DNA from: Acidimicrobiia bacterium
GTDB lineage: Bacteria; Acidobacteriota; Terriglobia; Versatilivoradales; Versatilivoraceae
Assembly: GCA_016871215.1 (NCBI GenBank)
Contig: VFZK01000004.1
Coordinates: forward strand, 1-39,563
DNA length: 39,563 nucleotides
Direction: 5' to 3'
Within the stretch, counting starts at the first letter, position 1. Each line of letters opens with the position of its first letter. Shown in pieces: positions 1 to 7,425 of this stretch. The notes under the pieces are model-generated. The model ran no database searches. It saw only the letters and a list, made by a program, of their open reading frames with translations, and was not told the origin of the DNA. The position numbers and the translations under genes are program-made.

Positions 1-391
1 GAGAGAAGCTGGGGACCTGGGGAAGCTGGAAGCAACTCCCGACGGAGAAGGGGCAAGCTGTCCATGAAAGATTCCTTGGCCAGCCGCCGAGGTTGAAGTT
101 TGTTCTTGACATGCCCTTTCATAGAACAAGGCGCTCCTAAATCATTCTCAATAACACTATAAACTTAACGGCGTTTGATCTAATGACAACAGTGTTGAAA
201 TATTGTTTGGTCCTGCCTGTTTGCTGTCAAGTGAAAAACTCAGTGTGCGCGGCACGTAGCCGTCACACGTCGATCATGGGCAACACCAGAGGAAGCACAA
301 TCGAGCGCGCGACAGCGCCTGATGCTTCAACAGGACCGATTCAACGCACTCTGCGCACTCGGTTCTCATTCGCCGTGTTCAAGGCAAGACT
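1..391. other. Left-edge region without a confident gene
   Basis: The only plausible coding trace is a plus-strand frame open from base 3 to a TAA at 138-140 (45 residues, reading ...GQAVHERFLGQPPRLKFVLD...). It could be the C-terminus of a gene that starts outside the window, but I recognise no family. Bases 140-240 are clearly more AT-rich than the neighbouring genes and look intergenic. No hairpin with a T run, no tRNA and no convincing promoter was seen. The MFS gene to the right ends at 392 on the minus strand. Confidence 0.35.
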
Positions 392-1711
392 TTAGAGCAC
401 GACCCCAGGTTTGGGGCGCACGGCAGCCACGAGCCCAGCCGAAACGACAAAGCACGAAGAAAGCAACCATACCACTTCTCGGTGCGAGAATCCCTGGGTC
501 AACAAGAAACCGGTTACCGCAGGTCCGAGAAAAGAGCCAATGCTATTGATGGAGTTGATGAAACCTACCGAGGCGGCCGCAGCGGATTCGCCAAGTATCA
601 GACCGGGAATGACCCAGAGCGAAACACCCCAGGAGAATGCCGCGGCACCGGTCAGGCAGAGCAATGCCAGCACCAGAGGAAATGGCAGGCCCGGAATTGC
701 GCTCAACACGAAGAACACAGCGGCTAGAACCATCGGAACGATGGTGTGGAGTTTCCGCTTGCCGGTGCGGTCCGAGGAGCGCGCAACCAGGGGAATCGAG
801 ATCATTGCCAGACCGAAGGGAAGCGCCGAACAAATCGTCGAAAGCGTCACTGAAAGCCCGGAGGCGTCGCGAATCGTCGTAGGCAGCCAAAGCAGATAGG
901 CAAACATGGAAAAATTGCAAAGTGCGCAAGCCAGGGCTAAGAACAGGATGTTTCGCTGTTTGAGGCCTTGCAGCACCGTCATGTGGCCTGACTTGTGCAG
1001 TTCCTGGCGTTCAGACGCCAGCCGGGCTGCAATCCAGTCTCGCTCTTCAGGCTCCAGCCACTTCGCTTGGTGAGGGCGGTCCGTCAGAAAAAAGGCTGTG
1101 ACGATTCCCAAGAAAACGGCCGGCAGTCCTTCAAGGACGAACATCCAGCGCCATCCTGCCCAACCAAGCCAGTCCAATTGCAGAATCAGGGCTGAAATCG
1201 GTGCTCCAATAACAATCGCCGCCGGCGCAGCCATGGTGAAGCCCGCCATCGCGCGCGAACGGTCCTCCTTCGCAAACCAATGGGCTAAGTAGACGACGAT
1301 TCCAGGGAAAAAGCCGCCCTCGGCAACGCCTAGGAGGCAACGAGCGATGTAGAACTGATTCGCCGTGTGTACGAAGCCCACCAGGACTGTACACAGGCCC
1401 CACGAAATCATGATGCGCGCCATCCAGATGCGCGCACTCCATTTCTCCACGATGAGAGCTCCCGGAATCTCCAGCAAGATGTATCCGAGATAGAAGATGC
1501 CCGCCCCAAAACCAAAGACGGCCTCGGAGAATCCCAAATCGGCCGACATGGGCAGCTTCGCAAAAGCCACGTTGGCCCGGTCGAGATAACTGATGATGTA
1601 CAACACGAAGAGAAAAGGTAACAGTCGTCTGAAGATCTTTCGCCGTGTGCAACCAGCCACCGATGCGTCGATCGCCTTCGAGGACAGGATGGAGACGGCT
1701 TGGTCGGACAT
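392..1711 (-). CDS. MFS transporter, anion:cation symporter (ACS) type
   Basis: This 439-residue integral membrane carrier probably imports an organic anion such as a hexuronate, aldarate or related acid by proton symport. About twelve hydrophobic segments are visible. The first carries SYLDRANVAFA, the typical ACS-family signature at the end of helix 1, followed by a periplasmic loop ending in DLGFSE. A helix 4-5 block GVAEGGFFPG and an RSRAMAG loop also match ACS carriers (glucarate, galactonate, tartrate and phthalate permeases). The ATG at 1711 follows an AAGGGAG ribosome site by about seven bases. It is the last gene of the minus-strand catabolic cluster, 285 bases beyond the SDR gene, so it may have its own promoter. 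Transporter class is secure; the substrate is inferred only from neighbouring aldolases and dehydrogenases. Confidence 0.9.
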   Translation of the reverse strand: MSDQAVSILSSKAIDASVAGCTRRKIFRRLLPFLFVLYIISYLDRANVAFAKLPMSADLGFSEAVFGFGAGIFYLGYILLEIPGALIVEKWSARIWMARIMISWGLCTVLVGFVHTANQFYIARCLLGVAEGGFFPGIVVYLAHWFAKEDRSRAMAGFTMAAPAAIVIGAPISALILQLDWLGWAGWRWMFVLEGLPAVFLGIVTAFFLTDRPHQAKWLEPEERDWIAARLASERQELHKSGHMTVLQGLKQRNILFLALACALCNFSMFAYLLWLPTTIRDASGLSVTLSTICSALPFGLAMISIPLVARSSDRTGKRKLHTIVPMVLAAVFFVLSAIPGLPFPLVLALLCLTGAAAFSWGVSLWVIPGLILGESAAAASVGFINSINSIGSFLGPAVTGFLLTQGFSHREVVWLLSSCFVVSAGLVAAVRPKPGVVL

Positions 1712-1996
1712 GAGTCAGCTCCCTTTCAATTGAGTTTGGAGGCCAGCGGGTGCGGGCATACAGGCAGCCGGGTAGCCTTGGAATATACCTGAACCCACCG
1801 ATCGCGGCCGCAGGAGCCACGGTGGGTAGGCCGCCCTGTTCGCCGTTTCCGCGACAAGTCGTCAGCCCGGCAGCTGGTAAGCCGGGGCGGGAATCCAGCG
1901 CCCGGATTCCTGGCTCACGTGGCGTGTGGCCGCGTTGAGCGAGCGTTGCTGGCAAACCCGATCGCTCGTGCCCTCAACCAAGTTTCAGGACGCGTC

Positions 1997-2782
1997 TCAG
2001 AACATCGCCAGCCCGCCGCAGATGTTGAACGCCTGGCCTGTAATTCCCGAAGACCCTTCCCCGGCCAGCAATACAGCCATGGGCACAATCTCTTCTGGCT
2101 CCAGCCGCCTGCCGATCGGTGTGATCCTGGACTCCAGTTCTTGCAGTGTGATGCCCAGGCGCTGCGCGTCGTGACGAATCCGTTGATCGTTCATGGCACT
2201 GCGCACGGGGCCTGGGCAGATGGCATTGACCGTAATGCCCGAGCTGGCGACCTCGGTTGCCAGCGCCCGCGTCAAACCAAGCAGCCCGTGCTTCGAAGCG
2301 CTGTAAGCCGCGCCATGGACCAATCCGATCTTGCCGGCGACGGAGGCGATGTTGATGATTCTTCCGCGGCGCTTTTCGAGGAAGATCGGAAGGACGGCTT
2401 TGGACAGAAGGTACGGGGCTGTGAGGTTCAATTGAAGGGTCAAGTTCCAGTAGTCGTCATCGAATTCCTTCACTGGGCGCGGGCTTTGGGCAGTTCCAAT
2501 GCCGGCGTTATTGACCAGGATATCCAGTCCACCCAGCGTCTCCACCACCGCAGCGACCAGCCTGGCGGGAACGTTGGCGTCCGTCAGATCGGCCGGGAAA
2601 GCGACCGCTTGTCCTCCAAAGGCCTTGACTTCCGTGACGACAGAGTCGAGCTCCTCGCGCGTCCGCGACGCGGCTGCGATCGAGGCTCCTTCCTTTGCGT
2701 ATCCCAGCGCGATAGCCCGGCCGATCCCTCGGCCAGCACCGGTGATCAGAGCGACTTTGCCTTCCAGCTGGCGGTTCGTCAT
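1997..2782 (-). CDS. SDR-family NAD(P)-dependent oxidoreductase
   Basis: A classical short-chain dehydrogenase of 261 residues that would oxidise or reduce a hydroxyl/carbonyl pair in the cytoplasm. It shows the cofactor motif TGAGRGIGRA near residue 14, the structural NNAG motif, the catalytic Ser in NIASVAGK, and YSASK as the YxxxK pair. A PG motif (ICPGPVRSAM) and the usual GITGQ-NICGG C-terminal strand follow. The ATG at 2782 overlaps the TGA of the preceding cupin reading frame as ATGA, which implies translational coupling, and a purine-rich GAGAGGGA lies upstream. An open frame continues above this start to 3232, but that stretch is the cupin gene read after its frameshift, so the longer fusion is not the natural protein. 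The substrate is unknown; a sugar-acid or 2-keto-acid intermediate is likely from context. Confidence 0.88.
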   Translation of the reverse strand: MTNRQLEGKVALITGAGRGIGRAIALGYAKEGASIAAASRTREELDSVVTEVKAFGGQAVAFPADLTDANVPARLVAAVVETLGGLDILVNNAGIGTAQSPRPVKEFDDDYWNLTLQLNLTAPYLLSKAVLPIFLEKRRGRIINIASVAGKIGLVHGAAYSASKHGLLGLTRALATEVASSGITVNAICPGPVRSAMNDQRIRHDAQRLGITLQELESRITPIGRRLEPEEIVPMAVLLAGEGSSGITGQAFNICGGLAMF

Positions 2783-3313
2783 CGATTCCCTCTCCCGTTC
2801 TCCTTCACTTCCACGCGGATTAGACGGATGGTGGGGTTTCCGATGTTGTTCACCGAGTGGGTCTCCGGACCCGTCCAGAAGACCTGCTGGGCTGCGCTTC
2901 TGCCCTCGGTGAGCGCTCCACTGAAGCCGAGTTCCTGCAGAGAGCCATCGGGCAGTCTGAAAGCGAGCCTTTCCACCCTGCAAGACGACGATCACGCTTT
3001 GCCGATGCCGGTGCATCGGTTCGAACTGGCCCGGAGCCACTTGAACGTCCAGCACTCGAACGCGATCATTTTCGACGAGCAGCCGATGAAACCCAGGTGC
3101 CGCAACCAGCGGATCGAGCGGGTCGGGCGTTTTCTCGCGATGAGCCGCAGGCTTGGCTCCAACCGAACCGGCGGTCTCTGGCCCCTTGAGCTCGACCACA
3201 ATTCCCGAGAATCGGGTTTTGCTGACGTTCACCGGCTCGTGTGGGTCGCTGCTGGCGGTGAAACTGACAACCGCGTTCTGGCTCGCCTTCGTGGGAACCT
3301 CTTCGTTGGGAGC
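2779..3313 (-). pseudogene. Frameshifted cupin gene, remnant of a tandem-cupin protein
   Basis: Two reading frames together give one cupin domain. Frame A (down to about 2977) reads LLVENDRVRVLDVQVAPGQ...HRHRQSVIVVLQ. Frame B (2976 to the TGA at 2779) continues VERLAFRLPDGS...WTGPETHSVNNIGN. The switch needs a shift of one base at about 2974-2980. Upstream, the segment SDPHEPVNVSKTRFSGIVVELK resembles the last strands of another cupin domain (compare THSVNNIGNPTIRLIRVEVK), so the gene once had, or still partly has, two cupin domains. An in-frame TGA at 3314-3316 cuts the first domain, and no good ATG follows it. The second domain matches the intact cupin encoded at 6851-7279. Function is unknown; such cupins often bind small carboxylates or a metal. 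An assembly error instead of true decay is possible for the shift. Confidence 0.6.
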
Positions 3314-3431
3314 TCAACCCGCTGCTGGGGTGCTGAAGAACCAGCGCCCCACCGCTCCAAGACAATAGCTCACCGCGTACGTTCTGGGGCAGCCGCCTCC
3401 CGCGCGACGCTGGCACCGAAGACCGGTTGCG

Positions 3432-4310
3432 TCAATGCTCCTGGCTGAGCCCGAGACTGGCCTGAACCACACGTTGAGTGCATTTCAGCGCGCGCTCAGC
3501 CACCAGATGTAGATCGGCAGCGTAGTCTGCGCTTTTGATGCACTCCACATGCCAGTAGCCGTCAAAGCCCTTGCGCGCCAGGATTTGAACGAAGTCTTTC
3601 AGAGGCAATTCGCCTTCGCCCGGCATGAGCCGGTTCAGCTCGAGCGCAGGATCACTCAGGTCCGCCGGTGCATCTGCCAGGTGGACGACCTGCACTTTCT
3701 CCAGGGGAAAACCCTCCAGGTCTGCCAGGGTCGAGGATCCGGCAAACAGGTGGTAGCTGTCGATGGCCACGCCACCGTTTCTTGCGCCAGCCATTTCGAG
3801 CAGCTCGAGAACGGCCTGGAGGTGGCTGACTTGTGCAGACACGCCAACGAACTCGAGCGCCAGCGTCATGCCTTTGTGTTCAGCGTACTGGCAGAGTTCA
3901 CGAAACCGGGCAGCCGCCTGGCGCAGGTCGCCTCGGTCGAAAGGTCCCAACAGGTAGGCTCCCTGGCAGCCTGCTTGGGAAGCGAGGTCGAGCGACGACT
4001 TCGCTAGAGCCATTGCTCTCTTCAAGGTGTCTCCGTCCGAGAAGGCCCAACCCTCCGCGACGAAGCCATATGCTGTCAACGGAAGGGCAAGACTGGAAGA
4101 AACCGTCCGAAGCTGGGCCAAATCGCCCCGCTCCTGGTAGTAGGCAACCAGGTCCCACCAGCTCGTACCCACTCCGTCATAGCCCAGCGACTTCACCAGG
4201 CGCATTTTGCCTTCAAGTGGACTACTGGTGGCTGTCAGGCCGTTCATGATCCAAGGGTAGTACCAACCGATGACCCGGTGATCCAGGATCGAGTACTTAG
4301 GCTTCGTCAT
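3432..4310 (-). CDS. Sugar phosphate isomerase/epimerase-like TIM barrel
   Basis: A xylose-isomerase-like TIM-barrel protein (PF01261 superfamily), about 292 residues, predicted to isomerise or epimerise a sugar or keto-sugar with a divalent metal. Likely metal ligands are the Glu of LALEFVG, the Asp and His of AIDSYHLF, the His of VVHLAD and the Glu of WHVECIK, in the order usual for this fold. A PGEGELP motif precedes the last strand, as in many hydroxypyruvate-isomerase and inosose-dehydratase relatives. Two starts are possible: ATG 4310, preceded by GGGGACGG, and ATG 4325, with no visible ribosome site; I prefer 4310. It sits 76 bases after the SDR gene at 4387-5184 and is one of two such barrels in the cluster. 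There is no signal peptide, so it is cytoplasmic. The exact substrate cannot be read from the sequence. Confidence 0.85.
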   Translation of the reverse strand: MTKPKYSILDHRVIGWYYPWIMNGLTATSSPLEGKMRLVKSLGYDGVGTSWWDLVAYYQERGDLAQLRTVSSSLALPLTAYGFVAEGWAFSDGDTLKRAMALAKSSLDLASQAGCQGAYLLGPFDRGDLRQAAARFRELCQYAEHKGMTLALEFVGVSAQVSHLQAVLELLEMAGARNGGVAIDSYHLFAGSSTLADLEGFPLEKVQVVHLADAPADLSDPALELNRLMPGEGELPLKDFVQILARKGFDGYWHVECIKSADYAADLHLVAERALKCTQRVVQASLGLSQEH

Positions 4311-4386
4311 GCGTTCCGTCCCCATAGGCTACAGTCTTGAAGTGCAATCCTCTTCCCGCAGGCGCCACGACGAAGAGAGGTCGCTC

Positions 4387-5184
4387 TCACCCTCTTTGCC
4401 GATCGGACGAAAAATCTTCCTGGCTCAGATCAGGAGTATGTCCTTTCAAGGTCCATCCGCCGTCAACTTGGAGAATCTGTCCAGTCACATAAGCTGCGCG
4501 GTCAGAGGCCAGAAATGCGACCGCTCCGACCATGTCCTCCGGCTGGGCAACTCGCTTCATGGGGACGACGCGTCCCCAGTTCTGGTCGTAGTGCGGATCG
4601 TACTGCTGATTTCTCTCCGTGCTGGTCGGCGCCGGCGAGATGCAGTTGACACGAACCACGGGCGCCAGCTCAAGTGCGAGCTGGCGCGTCAAGGCCTCGA
4701 TGCCCCCTTTCGACATGGTATAAGCCGAATGGAATGGCACCATGAGTCTCGCCGCGCACGAGCTGACGTTGACGATCGCACCACTTCCGGAACGCTTCAT
4801 CTGTCGAACGGCGGAAGCGGAAGCGAAGAATGTCCCTTTAAGATTCGTATTGACCACATCGAACCAGTCCTCTTCGGTGACTTCTTCGAAGGGACCGAAG
4901 CGCGTGCGGGCTGCATTGTTGACGAGCACATCGATTCTCCCGTGTGCACGCGCCACCTGCGAGATCATTTCTTCCACTTGCTCTCGCTCGCCAATATCAG
5001 CCTGGACCATCAGCGCCGAGTTCCCCATCGCCTCGATTGCCCGGCAGGTCGCTTCCGCGCCTGTCCTGTCGGTCTTGTAGTTGATCGCAACCAAAGCCCC
5101 TTCCCGAGCTAAACCGACAGCCAAGGCTTTGCCGATTCCCTTGCTGGCTCCGGTCACGAGAGCCACTTTGCCTTTCAACAACAT
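4387..5184 (-). CDS. SDR-family oxidoreductase (FabG-like)
   Basis: A classical short-chain dehydrogenase of 265 residues. It shows TGASKGIGKA near residue 12 for the dinucleotide, NNAARTRFG at the NNAG position, NVSSCAARL with the catalytic Ser, and YTMSKGG as YxxxK. The C-terminus carries the common YVTGQILQVDGGW strand. The ATG at 5184 is preceded by GGGAGGTTGAGG, a strong ribosome site. Although it resembles 3-oxoacyl-ACP reductases, no fatty-acid genes are nearby. Its place between an MFS carrier and a TIM-barrel isomerase argues for a sugar or polyol dehydrogenase, for example gluconate 5-dehydrogenase-like. The C-terminal tail after TLKGH (about 17 residues, charged) is longer than usual and may be unstructured. 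Enzyme class is secure; the substrate is inferred. Confidence 0.88.
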   Translation of the reverse strand: MLLKGKVALVTGASKGIGKALAVGLAREGALVAINYKTDRTGAEATCRAIEAMGNSALMVQADIGEREQVEEMISQVARAHGRIDVLVNNAARTRFGPFEEVTEEDWFDVVNTNLKGTFFASASAVRQMKRSGSGAIVNVSSCAARLMVPFHSAYTMSKGGIEALTRQLALELAPVVRVNCISPAPTSTERNQQYDPHYDQNWGRVVPMKRVAQPEDMVGAVAFLASDRAAYVTGQILQVDGGWTLKGHTPDLSQEDFSSDRQRG

Positions 5185-5430
5185 TCCTCAACCTCCCGAC
5201 GTCGAGTGGTGCAGTAGTTTGCAACGTTGTTCGACCAGGATGCCTGGATGCCGGCTTTCGCGAGGATCACCGCAGCTACTCGTTCTCGGGAACATCAACC
5301 CAGGAACGTCATGCCCGCGAAAGCGGGCATCCAGCAATTCCGCTGCACGCAGAGCCGGCGTGCGGCAGACCGAAGCGATGCGTGCGCGCAGCAACTTTCG
5401 GCATCTGAATTCGCTTCACCTCTCCCCAGC
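5185..5430. repeat. Intergenic pair of inverted palindromic repeats
   Basis: Two copies of a short dispersed repeat lie here in opposite orientation, about 40 bases apart. Copy one (5308-5334, plus) has a near-perfect stem ATGCCCGC-GAAA-GCGGGCAT at 5311-5330, followed by CCAG. Copy two (5244-5270) is the reverse complement with changes (CTGGATGCCGGC-TTTC-GCGAGGAT). Together they could fold into one large hairpin between the MFS and SDR genes. Diverged copies occur at about 11013-11040 and 37493-37520. The layout resembles REP/dRS3-type intergenic palindromes; no gene was seen. Confidence 0.7.
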
Positions 5431-6813
5431 TTAGCGCACGGCAATCGCCTTGGTACGCTTCAGTTCTACGGTCCGATAGCCTCCGGTCGACCTGAAGTGG
5501 AGGCAGAGCCCTGCAAACACGACAGCCAGAACGGCCGGCACCAGGGAGATCCAGCGATAGGTCATCACTGCTGAATAGGTTCGGGCATCATGGACAGTCT
5601 GTTTTTCCAACGAGTCGGAGAGGCTCAAGACTTTTCTGTCATCGATTTCCTGTCTTCCGTCTTTCAGCACTTTCTGAACTGTGGCAGGAGATCGTTCTCC
5701 GATCCGGACAAGCGCGTAATGGTCTTGCATCATCCCCATGATGGGAACCATCAGGAATCCGGCGGACACGATGCCTGCCCCGCCCATCAGGCCGAGTGCG
5801 AATGCGCCTCCCTCAGGGAACCGCTCAGAGGTGATGCCCAGCATGCAAGGCCAGAAAAACGTCTTGCCGACGCCGAACAGCGTTGCTGCAGCAAATACGA
5901 CGGCGGCGGAAGTCGCATGGCTCAGCCAGAAAAGCCCCAGCGCCGCCAGGATCGACGAGAACGTCAACAAGCCGATCGGCGACATCCATCGGACCAGGAT
6001 GCCTGAAAAGAATTGCCTGAGCACGAACATGAGGCCTGCGGTGTACACAAGAACCAGGACGCCTTGAATTCCGACCAGGTTCTGAAGCAGGTTTCCGATC
6101 CAGTTGTCGGGACCCAGCTCCGTCGCCGTGGTCAGGAACATGAGGAAAAGCAGAAGAAGAAAGACCGGCCTTCGCAACACAGCAAACGTCTGCTTCGAAC
6201 CGATGCCGGCCGCCACGCTCTCGGTCTTCGGGAAGGCTTGCCCGAAGAGCAGAAATCCGTAAGCCAATATGGGTGGCAGCACAAACCCCATCTTCAGCTT
6301 CCAGCCAAGGCTGATCGAAGCGGCTGCGGCTGCAGGCCCATCTAAGTTCAGGAGCCGCGTCAAACCGTAGGCCAGAAGCCCTCCGCCAATCAGACCGATC
6401 GGCCACCAGGCATGCAGGATGTTGAGTCGCCTCGTTCGATCGTGCGGATACAGTGCCACAGCCAGAGGATTGGTCACCGCTTCAATCGTTCCTTGCGCCA
6501 GGCCCATCAGCAGGGTCCCGAAGAACAACGTCCAGAACTCGCCCGCCAGCAGCGTCAACCCTACTCCACCGACATGCCCAAAGAAGGCGAACGCCATCAA
6601 CCGGCCCATGCCCAGTTTGTCGATCAGGATTCCTCCCAGCACAATCGTGATCGCAAATCCCCACAAACCGGAGCCCGCAATCTGGCCGATTTCCGTGTCC
6701 GTCAGCCCGAGGTCGGCCTTGAGCGCTGGAATAATGTCGGCGCGCACAGAAAAAGCCAAAGCCGTCGCCGCGATCGCCAGACAACTTGCACTGAACAAGC
6801 GGGAAGCATTCAT
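5431..6813 (-). CDS. MFS transporter
   Basis: A 460-residue, roughly twelve-helix major facilitator carrier in the inner membrane. The N-terminal half shows RADIIPALKADLGLTDTEIG after helix 1, DKLGMGRLMAF as the loop 2-3 motif, and ALYPHDRTRRLNILHAWWP, which resembles fucose/glucose permease relatives that have a conserved His-Ala-Trp region. A long cytoplasmic loop late in the protein (residues about 370-420, rich in Glu, Arg and Asp) separates the last helices. I place the start at ATG 6813, preceded by GAGGT, instead of the in-frame codon at 6843, because the extra ten residues (RRSAPRSFS) add nothing to the first helix. It follows the cupin gene by 37 bases and is probably co-transcribed with it. 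It is the second carrier of the cluster; the substrate is inferred to be a sugar or sugar acid. Confidence 0.87.
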   Translation of the reverse strand: MNASRLFSASCLAIAATALAFSVRADIIPALKADLGLTDTEIGQIAGSGLWGFAITIVLGGILIDKLGMGRLMAFAFFGHVGGVGLTLLAGEFWTLFFGTLLMGLAQGTIEAVTNPLAVALYPHDRTRRLNILHAWWPIGLIGGGLLAYGLTRLLNLDGPAAAAASISLGWKLKMGFVLPPILAYGFLLFGQAFPKTESVAAGIGSKQTFAVLRRPVFLLLLFLMFLTTATELGPDNWIGNLLQNLVGIQGVLVLVYTAGLMFVLRQFFSGILVRWMSPIGLLTFSSILAALGLFWLSHATSAAVVFAAATLFGVGKTFFWPCMLGITSERFPEGGAFALGLMGGAGIVSAGFLMVPIMGMMQDHYALVRIGERSPATVQKVLKDGRQEIDDRKVLSLSDSLEKQTVHDARTYSAVMTYRWISLVPAVLAVVFAGLCLHFRSTGGYRTVELKRTKAIAVR

Positions 6814-6850
6814 CGAGAATGACCTCGGCGCACTTCGTCGCAATCGGTTG

Positions 6851-7279
6851 CTACTTCTTCTTGACAGGGTCGACTGCGTTGGAGGATTTGCTGGTCTTGC
6901 GCGGGCGATCTTTTAGCTCGATAGCGAAAGCGCGGATTTCCGTATTCCCCACGTTTTCCGAAGCGTGAGTAATCGGCTCGGTCCACGACCAGGCACTAGC
7001 CTGGCCGTCTGCGAGGCGGGCTTCACCGTCAGCCCCCAGGAATTTCCCTTTGAAATCGGACAGGGTCAGTGTGAGGTGGGCGGGATGGGAATGCAGCGGC
7101 AACTTCTCGCCCGGCTTCATGCGAACTTCCAGCACGCGAAGCCGGTCATTCTCAAACACGACCTTGACATTCTTCGGCGCGACTTTTGCCGGATCCTGGC
7201 CAAGAACTTGCCCGCAAGCAAACAGTGGCCCCAGCAGAGCGAACGCTCCAAATCTAAGCCTACGCGATTGATGTTTCAT
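6851..7279 (-). CDS. Secreted single-domain cupin
   Basis: A 142-residue protein with a signal peptide (basic start MKHQSRRLR, hydrophobic core, likely cleavage after the Ala/Gly-rich segment near residue 27) followed by one cupin barrel. The barrel contains NDRLRVLEVRMKPGEKLPLHSHP, where the HSH pair is the expected metal-binding position, and THASENVGNTEIRAFAIELK as the second half. The C-terminal tail is Lys-rich. Small cupins of this type commonly stabilise or bind small molecules, but no reaction can be assigned. The ATG at 7279 follows a GAGGGAGAA ribosome site. It lies between the cytochrome b-c gene and an MFS gene, and is a diverged relative of the damaged cupin at 2779-3313, so two periplasm-type cupins serve this cluster. 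Confidence 0.8.
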   Translation of the reverse strand: MKHQSRRLRFGAFALLGPLFACGQVLGQDPAKVAPKNVKVVFENDRLRVLEVRMKPGEKLPLHSHPAHLTLTLSDFKGKFLGADGEARLADGQASAWSWTEPITHASENVGNTEIRAFAIELKDRPRKTSKSSNAVDPVKKK

Positions 7280-7425
7280 AATCGTTCTCCCTCGCTGCCC
7301 TGCGCGAACCGGCGAGCCTTTGACCAGTGCCAGCAGCCAGGTTGCACGCGCGAGCTTCAGTTCAGTTTCAAACTTGAGGCCTCAGGTCACTGCCAGGTCG
7401 CTCCGCCGCCCATTCCCGCGGCTTG

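Noticed and set aside
1997-3232. A 411-residue cupin-SDR fusion protein
   Set aside because: The cupin half goes out of frame near 2975, and the SDR has its own ATG at 2782 with an ATGA overlap; the fusion is an artefact of the frameshift.
1919-3448. Long plus-strand open frame of 509 codons
   Set aside because: It is antisense to the SDR and cupin genes, has no recognisable domain, and is rich in Arg, Cys and Ser as expected for a shadow frame in GC-rich DNA.
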